Counted from the stretch's first letter, positions 9,757 through 19,452 are shown. The stretch: DNA of 64,000 nt from Photobacterium piscicola (GCF_900166965.1 NZ_FUZI01000001.1:186001-250000), one strand, 5' to 3'. Notes: generated by a model from the sequence alone, not told the origin. Numbers and translations: made by a program.

Positions 9757-9784
9757 ATAAAAAGGTCACATCAAAGTGACCTCT
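9757..9784 (-). terminator. Intrinsic terminator (minus strand) of the zinc-ribbon gene
   Basis: AGGTCAC and GTGACCT form a 7-bp stem. The T run lies on the minus-strand side, so it ends transcription of the leftward genes. Confidence 0.7.
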
Positions 9785-9833
9785 AGTTATGAAAGCTATT
9801 TACATATTTTATATGTGGTTGTAAGGCTTCATA

Positions 9834-10007
9834 TTAATCATCCACCACTTCTATTGTTTTATGCTGAGCACCAAGATACGTGCCTTCATCAATTTTGTAG
9901 CGTAAAGTTTCATTACAATGAGGGCATTCAAACTCTTCATTAGGCTCGATACACTCATCTTCAATCCAATCCCAACCAAGATGTTTCTCGCAAGAGGGGC
10001 AATGCAT
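9834..10007 (-). CDS. Small zinc-ribbon protein (57 aa)
   Basis: 57-residue ORF starting MHCPSCEKHLGWDW and ending EVVDD. Two CPxC pairs (CPSC at the start, CPHC at about residue 28) form a zinc-ribbon. AAGGA lies seven bases before the ATG. A minus-strand terminator follows the stop, so it is a complete small gene. Many restriction-modification and stress loci carry such ribbons; its role is unknown. Confidence 0.65.
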   Translation of the reverse strand: MHCPSCEKHLGWDWIEDECIEPNEEFECPHCNETLRYKIDEGTYLGAQHKTIEVVDD

Positions 10008-10045
10008 AATGTTATCCTTTTTTACTCACTCTAAGGTCTTAAACC

Positions 10046-10834
10046 CTATTCATTTAAATACAGCTCAGCCATGCCATCGAGCTTACTTTTCACTTCTTGC
10101 CAGTTGGGCATTACGCTGGTTAATAAGCGCCAGAAGTTTTCGCTGTGGTTGTATTCTGCAATGTGGCAAAGCTCATGTAAGATCACGTAATCAATACACT
10201 CTTTAGGGGCTTTGATCAGGTGAGGGTTGAGCATTAATGTACCTTTTGCTGAGCAGCTTCCCCATTGTTTGCGCATTGGCATAATACGAAATGACGGAAT
10301 GCCTTTCACCCATGTCGCTTGTGGCAGAAGTTCAGCCAAACGTTGATGAAAAACCCGTTCTGCTTTAACGCTATACCAACCTGAAACTAAGGCTTTTACT
10401 AGCTTGGGCTTATCATCATTAAAACGATTAAGGGTAACCAACAGCTTGCCTCGATCCATCTTCACGTTGGAAATGGCTTCTCGGTCTTCAACTACCTTCA
10501 ATACATAGCGACGACCCAAATAGAATTGCATCTCACCACTAACGTAATGTTTGGTTTGAACATATTCTAAATGAGAGCGAAATTCTTTCAGTGCATCCCA
10601 AATCCAACGTGCTTGGTGCATAACCGCTTCGTGAATAGCCGATTTCTCGGCATCTTCAGGGGCGGTGACGGCAATACGGCAATCAGGATGAACGCGAATA
10701 GTGACCTTCTTTTTTTTACCTTCAGCAAAGGTTTTACGAATAACCTCGTAGGTAACAGCTTCATCACCATAGATGAAGCTGTATTCCTCAATGCTATTTT
10801 CTTTGCTGTCTCTCTTGTTACTAATGGATGCCAT
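10046..10834 (-). CDS. YgjP-family zinc metallopeptidase of the type I RM operon
   Basis: WLM/SprT-like metallopeptidase of the YgjP (DUF45) family. The zinc site is HELCHIAEYNHS near residues 215-226 (HExxH with a downstream His), preceded by the family motif RKQWGSCSAKGTL. Genes of this family are common last members of type I restriction operons. Here the start overlaps the hsdR stop (ATGA overlap), so it is co-translated. A role in turnover of the restriction complex or of DNA-protein crosslinks is inference. Confidence 0.85.
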   Translation of the reverse strand: MASISNKRDSKENSIEEYSFIYGDEAVTYEVIRKTFAEGKKKKVTIRVHPDCRIAVTAPEDAEKSAIHEAVMHQARWIWDALKEFRSHLEYVQTKHYVSGEMQFYLGRRYVLKVVEDREAISNVKMDRGKLLVTLNRFNDDKPKLVKALVSGWYSVKAERVFHQRLAELLPQATWVKGIPSFRIMPMRKQWGSCSAKGTLMLNPHLIKAPKECIDYVILHELCHIAEYNHSENFWRLLTSVMPNWQEVKSKLDGMAELYLNE

Positions 10835-13800
10835 TAATGGTGACCTGCTAATCCCAGTCGAGTGATTTGAATAACATCCGTGATCAGTGTTTGTGCTTTA
10901 TCAATCCCTAAATCATTAAACAGTAATGGTAATAGACCTAATCGAATTTGGTTTTCAATCTCAGCAGGGTTAATGGAATATTCACTCACCGCTTTGCGTA
11001 CAATCGTATCGATATCCAGTGCATATTGAATGCATTGCTCTTCGGATAAAAGCGATGGCTCATCTCGCTCTGTTAGGAACAAACCATGCTTTAAAAATAA
11101 ACCAAAGTAGGCTTGAACATGACGTTTGATTTTTGGATCAAGTTCAGCAAAGCGATCTTTAGGCATTCCCGCTATATCACGATCTTTGACCTGTTGCTCG
11201 AAATCAGCAAACAAAAGGTATTGTTTTACTGGGCTATCAAACATCTCTTTGGTTTGGGCTATTGCTTTTTTTAATAGGTTAGAGAAATACTCTTGTGCAT
11301 AAGGATCATCGGCTAAGTCTTGCTCAATCATCTTGGTAACACGACCTGTGATAACGTCTTTTTTGTTATTCGCTTCATCATCGGTCATTTGCTCAGGTTT
11401 GGCATCTTTACCCATGTTGCCAACCAAGTACGCACCTTCAGGCTCTTTAATCTCAACACCACCAATGTGTTTGTCTAACATTGCACGAATACTGTCGGCA
11501 TACTCATCGTAATCAACGGTTTCTTCTGCATCTTCACGAACTTGTTTGCGCAGTTGAGACAACCTTTTTAAGGTTTGTTTATACAACTCACGCTTACTAT
11601 CAAAGCTCTTATCATTGAAGTAATTTGCTGACTGTAACGCGACCTTTAAACAGTTGGCAAAGACTGTTAGCGCATCATAGAAGTCATTACGTAGCTTTAG
11701 ATTAGTATCGGTTAGTTGACCATCAATGGTATCAATTTTAGGGGCTAATACCTGACGCAGTGCCTGACCGTCTTGCTTGTTATTAACGCTCGCAAAAATA
11801 GACCATAATGCATCGTATAAACCCGGTAGTTTTTTATACTCGGTGTCCATACGGTTATATAAGCCTTTAAGATCGTCAATATCAAAGCCACCTTGAGTAC
11901 GCTCTGCCAAGTTTTGATACTTTTCAATGGTGGCATCGAGTTCACGTAAAATACCGCGATAATCAATCAGGTAACCAAACTGCTTTTTCGCATGTAAGCG
12001 GTTAACACGGGCAATGGCTTGAATGAGGTTATGCTGTTTTAACGGTTTATCGATGTATAACACTGTGTTTTTGGGTTCATCAAAGCCGGTTAATAACTTA
12101 TCGACCACGATTATAATGTCGGGGCCTTCATCTTCTGCAAATTCTGCAATGATGTGTTTGGTATAGGCTTTCTCGTCTGACCAACCTTTATCGATGACAT
12201 TAGTTTTCCACCAATTTTGCACAATATCAGTACTTTCACTGTCAACGTTATCGTGTCCTTCACGAGTATCAGGCGGCGACATCGCAACCACAGAGGTAAC
12301 TTTGCCGATTTTATCTAACAGCATCTTGTAGCGGATCGCAGAGGCTTTAGAATCACACGCCAATTGACCTTTTAAGCCTTGGTTTTTGAAATTCTGAAAG
12401 TGATCCGAGATATCATAAGCAATTAACTCTAAACGACCTTCGGTTTGATAAACCTGACCTTTTTGAGAAAATTTACGTTTTAAGTCAGCACGTTGTTTTT
12501 CAGATAAGTCTTTAGTGATCCGTTCAAACCATGCATCAATGGCTTTATCGTTAGTGCTGAGATCAGGAATACGCTCTTCATAGAGTAATGGGGTAACGGT
12601 GCCGTCTTCTACCGCTTGTTGCATGGTGTAAGAGTGGATGATTTTACCGAATTTATTCTCGGTCTTATCGTCTTGCAGTAGCGGTGTACCCGTAAAACCA
12701 ATGTAAGCCGCTTTAGGTAGGGCTTGTAACATACGGATATTGTTTTCACCGTTTTGGCTGCGGTGACCTTCATCGACAAGTACAATAATATCGGGGCTAT
12801 CGTTGTAGCATTCTGGTAGGTGAATTGCTGTACCAAACTTGTTGATAATCGAGAAGATAATACGCTCGTTACCTTTACCAATTTGTTCCGCAAGGCGTTT
12901 GCCTGTGGTTGCCATTGCCGCGGTTTTATCTTTATCAGACAGGGCGCCACCTGACTTAAAGGTGCTAGCCAGTTGATCTTCTAAGTCCACACGGTCGGTA
13001 ACAATAATCACGCGACATTTAGCGAGTTCTTTTAACCAAATAAGGGCTTTGGATAAAAACACCATCGTGAATGATTTGCCAGAGCCTGTGGTATGCCAAA
13101 TAACACCACCGTTACGTGCGCCCTTTCTTGCACCAGGTAAAGAGTCATCAAAAGAGGTGATGCGTTCCACTAAGGCTTTAATGCCAAACACTTGCTGATA
13201 ACGCGCAACGATCTTGCCTGCTTTTTTATCAAACAGGGTAAATAGGCGCATCATTTCTAATAGACGATCATGATGAAGTAGTGATACCAACAAGCGATCT
13301 TGATCGGTTACCACTAAATCACCGCCAGCGATTAACGATAAATATTCATCTTTTAATGCAGATGGTCGATGGTTAAAGATCGCATTCAGTTGTACGTCAT
13401 TCAGTGGAGTGTTCTTGAGGCGTTCAACCGTGCCTTCGGTAATTTCTTCTTCTTGCCACTTCGCCCAGAACTTGCTTGGTGTACCACATGTTGCGTAGCG
13501 CCCATCATGCCCATTAACTGACATCACCAACTGACTGTAAGCAAAGAGGATTGGAATAAAGTCTTGCTTTTGATTTCGAATCGTTTGAGAGATACCTTCG
13601 TCAATAGTGGGCTTCCCTGTCTTTGACGAATTAGGACGTTTTGCTTCAATCACTACCCACGGCAAACCATTAACAAAACATACAATATCGGGTGTGTAGT
13701 AGGTTGTTCCTTGAGTATTGTCTACGTCCATCTCTTCGGTGAAATGAAATTGATTGTTTTCAGGTGTTTCCCAATCAATGATTTGGATGGTTGGGCTGGC

Positions 13801-14148
13801 TTTTTTACCGTCCACAAACTCAGTCACACCAATGCCATAAGTTAACGCGTTATAAAGCTTTTCATTGGCCGCTTTTAGCCCTTCATTCATTGCAGGATTG
13901 CTAAGCTCTTGCACGATTTTATCAATGGCTGATTCAGATAAATGGCGTTCTTTACCCATGAATGAATAGGTTTTAAAGCTCAGAACCTTGCGTAATACCG
14001 ATGGCAGAATAACGGTGGTTTTGTTGCCACGCATAGCCATGCATTCACTCGGTGGAATGAACTGATAACCAAGGTTAGTAAGCAAAGTTAATGCTGGGAT
14101 TTTTGCGCTTTGTTCTTCTTTGAAATTGGGTAAATGAGGGTTAGTCAT
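10834..14148 (-). CDS. hsdR: Type I restriction enzyme R subunit (HsdR)
   Basis: Motor and nuclease subunit of a type I restriction-modification complex. The N-terminal PD-(D/E)xK nuclease has D in TPDIVCFVNG and the ExK in VVIEAKRP (about 150-175). The SF2 helicase has Walker A TTGSGKSFT (about 355), the DEGH box in VLVDEGHRSQ (about 460) and FTGTPL. The length of 1104 aa is normal for the family and there are no interruptions. It overlaps the upstream DUF1016 gene by 8 bp and the downstream YgjP gene by 1 bp. The operon order is hsdM-hsdS-DUF1016-hsdR-ygjP. Confidence 0.95.
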   Translation of the reverse strand: MTNPHLPNFKEEQSAKIPALTLLTNLGYQFIPPSECMAMRGNKTTVILPSVLRKVLSFKTYSFMGKERHLSESAIDKIVQELSNPAMNEGLKAANEKLYNALTYGIGVTEFVDGKKASPTIQIIDWETPENNQFHFTEEMDVDNTQGTTYYTPDIVCFVNGLPWVVIEAKRPNSSKTGKPTIDEGISQTIRNQKQDFIPILFAYSQLVMSVNGHDGRYATCGTPSKFWAKWQEEEITEGTVERLKNTPLNDVQLNAIFNHRPSALKDEYLSLIAGGDLVVTDQDRLLVSLLHHDRLLEMMRLFTLFDKKAGKIVARYQQVFGIKALVERITSFDDSLPGARKGARNGGVIWHTTGSGKSFTMVFLSKALIWLKELAKCRVIIVTDRVDLEDQLASTFKSGGALSDKDKTAAMATTGKRLAEQIGKGNERIIFSIINKFGTAIHLPECYNDSPDIIVLVDEGHRSQNGENNIRMLQALPKAAYIGFTGTPLLQDDKTENKFGKIIHSYTMQQAVEDGTVTPLLYEERIPDLSTNDKAIDAWFERITKDLSEKQRADLKRKFSQKGQVYQTEGRLELIAYDISDHFQNFKNQGLKGQLACDSKASAIRYKMLLDKIGKVTSVVAMSPPDTREGHDNVDSESTDIVQNWWKTNVIDKGWSDEKAYTKHIIAEFAEDEGPDIIIVVDKLLTGFDEPKNTVLYIDKPLKQHNLIQAIARVNRLHAKKQFGYLIDYRGILRELDATIEKYQNLAERTQGGFDIDDLKGLYNRMDTEYKKLPGLYDALWSIFASVNNKQDGQALRQVLAPKIDTIDGQLTDTNLKLRNDFYDALTVFANCLKVALQSANYFNDKSFDSKRELYKQTLKRLSQLRKQVREDAEETVDYDEYADSIRAMLDKHIGGVEIKEPEGAYLVGNMGKDAKPEQMTDDEANNKKDVITGRVTKMIEQDLADDPYAQEYFSNLLKKAIAQTKEMFDSPVKQYLLFADFEQQVKDRDIAGMPKDRFAELDPKIKRHVQAYFGLFLKHGLFLTERDEPSLLSEEQCIQYALDIDTIVRKAVSEYSINPAEIENQIRLGLLPLLFNDLGIDKAQTLITDVIQITRLGLAGHH

Positions 14149-15193
14149 TGTCAGTCTGTCCTTGTTGCGCCAATAATTGTTGGCGTTCTTTTTCTAATTG
14201 GTGACGCAGTTCTTCTTCGCTCGGCAGTTCTAACATGTATTTCGAGGCAAACAGATGCTCACTGTCATTCAGCACCGAATACTTAGCAACGGTGCGGTTG
14301 TTGTCAGTACACAGAATTAAGCCAATGGTCGGGTTATCGTCACTACGGCGTTTTTTCTCTTCATACATGCGAACATACATATCCATTTGCCCTACATCTT
14401 GATGGCTGAGTTTATGCATTTTAAGATCAATAAGCAGGAAGCATTTCAAATGGAAGTTGTAGAACACCAAGTCAATAAAAAAGTCACCATCCTCAGTGAC
14501 AATACGCTGTTGGCGTTCAACAAACGCAAACCCTTTACCTAGTTCAAGCAAGAATTTTTGTAAGTTATCAATCAGAGCTTGTTCAAGTTCACTTTCTTGT
14601 AATGAAACGCTCGGTAACCCTAGAAAGTCAAAGATGTAAGGATCTCGTAGATAGTCTTTTACCGTTAATGCCAGCGCGGTCGTTTTGTGGTTGGCTTCAT
14701 CGATAACGGGTTGCAAATCTTGTTGTTTAGCTTGCGTTGATAGTAATCGCTCATAATATAACGCACCGATTTGGCGCTCTAATGCACGAGCCGACCATGC
14801 TTGGCTAATGGCTTCGTTCATATACCATTGACGTGCGAGTGGATTATCGATTCGCAATAGACTGCGATAATGGGTCCAACTCAATTCGTGACGCACTGCG
14901 TCACAATTTGGATAAGCCAAATAAAACAAACGCATATTACGCAGGTTAGAGCTATCAAACCCTTTGCCAAATTCTTTAGTGAGTGAGGCGGATAATGCTT
15001 TCAGCGTTCCTTTACCATATTCAGCGCGAGTTTGCCCTTGTTGTTCGTCTTCAACAATCAAGCGACCAATTTGCCAATAGGTTTGCACCATTGCGCTATT
15101 TACCGCGAGAGCAACCTGTTTACGGCCTGCGGTCAATAATGTGCGAATATTATCAAGCAATGGGGTTGAAGATGGCAAAGAGGGTGTCGTCAT
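14141..15193 (-). CDS. DUF1016/YhcG-family PD-(D/E)xK nuclease
   Basis: 350-residue YhcG-type protein. The N-terminal DUF1016 helical domain (about 1-170, with WQIGRLIVE, YGKGTLKALS and SWTHYRSLL) is followed by a PD-(D/E)xK nuclease-like C-terminal domain (about 195-340). The nuclease residues are visible in DFFIDLVFYN and CFLLIDLKMH. Members often sit between hsdS and hsdR and may act as an accessory restriction nuclease. It is in the same operon, overlapping hsdR by 8 bp. Confidence 0.85.
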   Translation of the reverse strand: MTTPSLPSSTPLLDNIRTLLTAGRKQVALAVNSAMVQTYWQIGRLIVEDEQQGQTRAEYGKGTLKALSASLTKEFGKGFDSSNLRNMRLFYLAYPNCDAVRHELSWTHYRSLLRIDNPLARQWYMNEAISQAWSARALERQIGALYYERLLSTQAKQQDLQPVIDEANHKTTALALTVKDYLRDPYIFDFLGLPSVSLQESELEQALIDNLQKFLLELGKGFAFVERQQRIVTEDGDFFIDLVFYNFHLKCFLLIDLKMHKLSHQDVGQMDMYVRMYEEKKRRSDDNPTIGLILCTDNNRTVAKYSVLNDSEHLFASKYMLELPSEEELRHQLEKERQQLLAQQGQTDND

Positions 15194-15276
15194 GTGTCAT
15201 GTCCTTTGTTTCAATGGATACAGTAAACCTATCTGAACGATAGGGCTTGAACACACAAGCCCTGTGATTATTCGCG

Positions 15277-16497
15277 TTAAGATGACAGGGAGACGCGACG
15301 CTTACCTGTTAACAACTGCTGCATCAATGCCTTTTTCTCTTGCTTCAAGTGTGCAAGTTTGGCTTCTAACAACTCGATGTCTTTATCGGCAGCGGTAAGG
15401 ACTGAGGCGATTTTTTGTTGTTCATCTATCGTAGGATGTTTAATTGGCATTTTTTGAAACATTGGTAAACGTAATGATTTTACTGTAGAACCAACAGCTT
15501 GTGATAAAAAATAATAACGAGTAAACCCGATATAATAATACAAAAATTTACCTACTGATTTTTCAAAATTCATAATCGCATAGGTTCTTTGGTGCAAGTC
15601 AAATTTACCTTTGAAATGCTTAGGCACAAAGTCTTGTCCTTCACCAGCTACGATTACGGCTTCTGAATCAAAAAGATATCGACTACTTCTTCTTATATCT
15701 TCTGAACGATCAAAAAATGTGTATTCTGCATCTAGTGACGAGTCTTCTCGATTAGAGTTACCTGTAGTAATTTGACTAATTTCACCCAACAAAACCTCTT
15801 CCCAATCTCCCTCAAACGCTTTACCCGTTTCAGGATCAACCAAACGCTTCTTACCCGTCAACAACTGCTGCATTAAGGCTTTTTTCTGCTGCTTGCTGGC
15901 ATCAATCAGCTTTTCTGTGGTTGCAATACCGCGATCCCATGTAGAAAGGATTTGAGCAATTTTGCGTTGTTCTGGGATTGGGGGGACTGGTGTTGGTAAT
16001 TCTTTACATATTTGAATAGTTAAGTTTTGTTGCCCAGACGTTTTTTTAGAACGAGATTGTAACCATTGTTGTGCAAGTTCACTCTGCAAGAAACTCAAAA
16101 AATATCGATTATCTATTTGCTGAGGTTTGCATCTGTATATAAGAACAGCTTGATTCATATTGTACTCAGGGTACTGGTTATCAAGCATTGCAATTTTGCC
16201 TAATGGCGGTCCAACAATGTTCATTAAAATATCATTAGGGTAAGCAACTGAGCGTGAAAGAAAACCATGATGTGAATTCTCAGTAACAAATAGCATCTCA
16301 GATTTTGAGTTTAAACTTCCATGAAAACCTAAGTTGTTAACTCGCAAAAATGGAATATTACTATCTTCAACAATCTCACTTTTAGGAGGAGTTGTTCCTT
16401 TTGTGATTTTTTCTGTAACTTCATCAGCACTAGCAACCAGCCAATCTAAAGGAAAGTTACCGAGGCCAGTTACATGTTGAAATCCATTAGGCACCAT
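15277..16497 (-). CDS. hsdS: Type I restriction enzyme specificity subunit (HsdS)
   Basis: 406-residue specificity subunit with two target-recognition domains. Each is followed by a conserved coiled-coil spacer: PIPEQRKIAQILSTWD...KKALMQQLLTGKKR near residue 180-215 and DEQQKIASVLTAADKD...KKALMQQLLTGKRR at the C-terminus. The two spacers are near repeats of each other, as usual in HsdS. The DNA between them is more AT-rich than the flanks, as expected for exchangeable recognition domains. Its start overlaps the hsdM stop by 11 bp. Confidence 0.95.
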   Translation of the reverse strand: MVPNGFQHVTGLGNFPLDWLVASADEVTEKITKGTTPPKSEIVEDSNIPFLRVNNLGFHGSLNSKSEMLFVTENSHHGFLSRSVAYPNDILMNIVGPPLGKIAMLDNQYPEYNMNQAVLIYRCKPQQIDNRYFLSFLQSELAQQWLQSRSKKTSGQQNLTIQICKELPTPVPPIPEQRKIAQILSTWDRGIATTEKLIDASKQQKKALMQQLLTGKKRLVDPETGKAFEGDWEEVLLGEISQITTGNSNREDSSLDAEYTFFDRSEDIRRSSRYLFDSEAVIVAGEGQDFVPKHFKGKFDLHQRTYAIMNFEKSVGKFLYYYIGFTRYYFLSQAVGSTVKSLRLPMFQKMPIKHPTIDEQQKIASVLTAADKDIELLEAKLAHLKQEKKALMQQLLTGKRRVSLSS

Positions 16498-18019
16498 AAC
16501 CCAACTCCTTCAGGTAACCCGCCATCTCAAGCTCAAGATCTGCTAACTCAGTTTGTAGTGCTAAACGCTCACTGCGCACTGCCATCAAATCAATTTCCGC
16601 TTCTTCTTCAAAGGTATCGACGTAACGTGGAATGTTAAGGTTGTAGTCGTTCTCGGCAATCTCTTCTAATGTCGCTAGGTAAGCGTACTTATCCACGCTT
16701 TGACGCGCTTTGTAGGTATCAACAATTTTTTGAATGTTATCGCTCGTTAATACGTTCTGGTTCTTGCCCGATTTAAACTCACGCGAGGCATCAATAAACA
16801 GCACCTTGTTGTCTGTTTTGTGCTTTTTGAACAACAGAATAGCGGCTGGAATGCCTGTACCAAAGAACAGTTTTTCAGGTAAGCCAATTACGGTATCTAA
16901 TAGATTTTCATCAATCAGCTGTTTACGGATTTTACCTTCAGAAGATGCACGGAATAGCACCCCATGAGGCACAACCACACCCATTCTGCCGCCCTTGCTT
17001 GTTGGAGTAGCAGGCTTTAGGGTTTCAATCATGTGCGAGATGAATGCGTAGTCGCCTTTGGTTTTTGGTGGCACACCACGACGGAAACGACCAAAGTGAT
17101 CGCTTTCTGCGTCTTCATGACCCCACTTATCTAACGAGAATGGTGGGTTAGCGGTTACGACATCAAAGTGCAGTAAGCCACCGTTGGCATCTTGCAGCTT
17201 AGGGTTACGAATGGTGTCGCCCCATTCAATGCGGTGGTTGTCTTCGCCATGCAGGAACATGTTCATTTTAGCTAGTGACCACGTTGAGCCAATCGCTTCT
17301 TGACCAAACAAAGCGTATTGCTTCGAGCCGCCAAAGTTCTTTTGAATTTGCTTACCACACTTCATCAATAGCGAGCCTGAACCACAAGCAGGATCGCAAA
17401 TCTCATCGCCTTGTTGTGGCTCAAGAATGATAGACAGTAGATCCGATACTTCTGGCGGGGTATAGAATTCACCTGCCGATTTACCACTGCTTGCCGCAAA
17501 GTGCTTGATTAAAAACTCATACGCATTACCGATAACATCCAATGAACCGACACGACTAGGGCGTAGGTTAAGGGTTGGCTTACCAAAGTCTTCCAGTAGG
17601 TGACGTAGAATGTCGTTCTTTTGCTTTTCATCACCCAGCTTATCGGTGTTAAAGCTGATGTCTTGGAACACGCCTTTTAGCTTGGTGCCGTTTTCTTCTT
17701 CAATCGCATGTAAGGCTTGGTCGATACGAGAGCCATTACCTGCTTCAAAGCGATGCTCATACAGATCCCAAAATGTTGAGCCTGTTGGAATTTTGAAAGA
17801 TTGGCTCGCCAGCATCGCTTCAATCATGGCTTGATTGTCACCAAACTGCGCTGTTAGCTCTTCGACTTTGTCTTGGCGCACATCTGAGATGTACTTTAAG
17901 AACAACATAGTCAATACGAAGTCTTTGTAGATTGAGGGATCAACCGTACCACGGAAGGTGTCGCAGGCACTCCATACCGTTTTATTGATGTCGTCTTGGT
18001 TGATTGGGGTAGTTGGCAT
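16487..18019 (-). CDS. hsdM: Type I restriction enzyme adenine methyltransferase (HsdM)
   Basis: 510-residue N6-adenine methyltransferase. It has the N-terminal HsdM helical bundle, then GEFYTPPEV (about 185), the SAM-binding motif DPACGSGSLLMKCG (about 210) and the catalytic NPPF motif in TANPPFSLDKWG (about 290). The length is normal. It is the first gene of the restriction operon, and a fragmentary AbiE-type gene pair lies immediately upstream. Confidence 0.95.
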   Translation of the reverse strand: MPTTPINQDDINKTVWSACDTFRGTVDPSIYKDFVLTMLFLKYISDVRQDKVEELTAQFGDNQAMIEAMLASQSFKIPTGSTFWDLYEHRFEAGNGSRIDQALHAIEEENGTKLKGVFQDISFNTDKLGDEKQKNDILRHLLEDFGKPTLNLRPSRVGSLDVIGNAYEFLIKHFAASSGKSAGEFYTPPEVSDLLSIILEPQQGDEICDPACGSGSLLMKCGKQIQKNFGGSKQYALFGQEAIGSTWSLAKMNMFLHGEDNHRIEWGDTIRNPKLQDANGGLLHFDVVTANPPFSLDKWGHEDAESDHFGRFRRGVPPKTKGDYAFISHMIETLKPATPTSKGGRMGVVVPHGVLFRASSEGKIRKQLIDENLLDTVIGLPEKLFFGTGIPAAILLFKKHKTDNKVLFIDASREFKSGKNQNVLTSDNIQKIVDTYKARQSVDKYAYLATLEEIAENDYNLNIPRYVDTFEEEAEIDLMAVRSERLALQTELADLELEMAGYLKELGYGA

Positions 18020-18053
18020 TTAGTTATTCTCTAATAGCGTTAAATTGTTTTAA

Positions 18054-18245
18054 TTAATAGTTCAGCAATGCGCTTAAATGAGGCAAAGCAGTTCCGCCAG
18101 AAAAGACCCGTTGATGAGAATCTATGATGAGTTTTTCAAGTTGTGCTAGTAGTGCCACAACCCAATAGTCTTTCTCAATTATGGCTGGGTTTCCGATCGC
18201 TAAGGCATCGGAAATCTCAAGAAACGGCTGTTTCAGTTTATTCAT
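18054..18245 (-). pseudogene. Truncated AbiEii-like nucleotidyltransferase toxin
   Basis: 63 residues matching the start of AbiEii/AbiGii-type toxins: IEKDYWVVALL, then FSGGTALPHLS, the nucleotidyltransferase glycine motif. Full-length toxins have roughly 250-300 residues; here the frame ends soon after GGTAL, just before hsdM. The catalytic Asp motif and the C-terminal domain are missing, so this is an inactive remnant. It starts 2 bp after its antitoxin gene ends, which is the normal AbiE order. Confidence 0.7.
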
Positions 18246-18247
18246 GG

Positions 18248-18652
18248 TTAATTTGGAGAGTGTATAACACGGCTACCCACTACCAGTTTTCGATTAAACT
18301 GTTTTGAGTTCCATGAGTAATTGATGGATGAAGGGATTTGAGTGTTTTCACCCGATAAGCTTTGAAGAGACGGACTATCGATCTCAAAGTCTACACCTTT
18401 CATCTTAAGGATTTCTCGCATAAGCGCATCCGTCCCACCTGGATGAGTTGGCATTGGCTTACCCGTTAAACTATTCATTCGTGATTTGGTGTAAAGGCCA
18501 TAGCCGATTTTCATTAATTCGCCTTGATTTACTAATTGTTTCAAAGCGCGACCGACTTGATCATAACAAGCCACACCTTCAAAGTTTTTACGTTCAAAAA
18601 CATAACGTCTTGAACGTTTTATCTTTTGATAAATACGATCAGTTGTAGTCAT
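18248..18652 (-). CDS. AbiEi/DUF6088-type antitoxin
   Basis: 134-residue winged-helix antitoxin-like protein with TDRIYQKIKRSRRYVF, then GRALKQLVNQGELMKIGYGLYTKS. This is the DUF6088 pattern found upstream of AbiEii toxins. The ATG at 18652 is preceded by a perfect GGAGGT four bases upstream, so I prefer it to the longer start at 18664. Its toxin partner is truncated, so the antitoxin is now an orphan, or a spare repressor. Confidence 0.7.
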   Translation of the reverse strand: MTTTDRIYQKIKRSRRYVFERKNFEGVACYDQVGRALKQLVNQGELMKIGYGLYTKSRMNSLTGKPMPTHPGGTDALMREILKMKGVDFEIDSPSLQSLSGENTQIPSSINYSWNSKQFNRKLVVGSRVIHSPN

Positions 18653-18818
18653 TTGAACCTCCATACTCTGACTTGCAGTGAGTATAACTTACAGACGTAT
18701 TTTAAGGAATAAATACGACATTAAATACATTAATATTTCCGCCATATGTATGTTATTTATATGCTTTTATATTTATCACCTAAAGGTGACATGTGATTTA
18801 ACTTTATGTCGACATGCT

Positions 18819-18988
18819 TTATGAGTCTATCTTTTCTGAAATATTAAGAGCATCGTCAATCTCTACTCCTAAATATCGAACAGTATTATCCAACTTCATA
18901 TGGCCAAGTAACAGCTGTACAGCACGTATGTTTTTAGTTTTTGCGTAGATGAGAGTTGCTTTTGTTCTGCGCATTGAATGCGTTCCGG
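18819..18988 (-). pseudogene. 3' fragment of a short tyrosine recombinase
   Basis: About 55 codons encode the C-terminus of a tyrosine integrase: THSMRRTKATLIYAKTKN, then VQLLLGHMKLDNTVRYLGVE. It keeps the HxxR, GH and Tyr of the catalytic box. By eye it matches about 78 percent of residues of the integrase pseudogene inside the transposon at 40397-40998. The 5' part is missing: the frame runs directly into a dispersed repeat at 18985. Confidence 0.75.
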
Positions 18989-19124
18989 GATCTATTCACC
19001 GCGAGCTTGATCCCCAAAGACACCAACAAAAACATGTCAGAATTCGACTACAATCAATGACTCTACAACGCGCGGATAATAGATTCCCTATCGCCCTCGC
19101 GGGCATTCACTGTAGGGAATGACG
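18985..19124. repeat. Dispersed direct repeat, copy A (about 140 bp)
   Basis: Starts CCGGGATCTATTCACC and ends GTAGGGAATGACGG. A second copy lies at 19253-19393 with only a few differences. The edges carry the CCGGGATC/GTCATCCCGG type half-palindromes common in Vibrionaceae intergenic repeats. There is no ORF or transposase; it is probably a REP/MITE-like element. Its insertion or recombination abuts the broken integrase. Confidence 0.7.
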
Positions 19125-19252
19125 GGGTGGGGTAGACATTCACTATACAGAATAACGGATTGGGGCGAACGTCACTGTAAGCAATGGCGAATTGGAACAA
19201 ACATTCACTCAGCCAATTACCCGTCATCCCGGAAGGTGAGGCACGAAGCTAT

Positions 19253-19393
19253 CCGGGATCTATTCACCGTGAGCTTGATCCCCAAAGACACCAACAAAAA
19301 CATGTCAGAATTCGACTATAATCAATGATTCTACAACGCGTGGGTGGTAGATTCCCTATCGCCCTCGCGGGCATTCACTGTAGGGAATGACGG
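19253..19393. repeat. Dispersed direct repeat, copy B (about 140 bp)
   Basis: Near-identical second copy of the element at 18985-19124. It is preceded by GTCATCCCGGAAGGTGAGG and an inverted CCGGGAT, giving a hairpin at its left edge. The 128 bp between the copies contain related degenerate pieces (CATTCACT...GGAATGACGG-like). Confidence 0.7.
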
Positions 19394-19411
19394 TTGTTGT
19401 TAAAAAAGAAC

Positions 19412-19452
19412 AAAAAAAAGCCAGAGTAAGATCATTATCTTTCTCTGGCTTT
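19412..19452 (-). terminator. Original guaC terminator, now cut off by the transposon
   Basis: AGCCAGAG and CTCTGGCT form an 8-bp stem (extendable with AAA/TTT) with a T run on the minus strand. Removing 19485-51225 plus one CTATT copy places this hairpin about 45-85 bp after the guaC stop codon, in the right direction. It is therefore most simply the native guaC terminator. Confidence 0.75.

Noticed and set aside
18985..19393. Insertion sequence in the repeat region
   Set aside because: No transposase ORF; the 69-residue ORF there is composed of the repeat and has no protein-like features.
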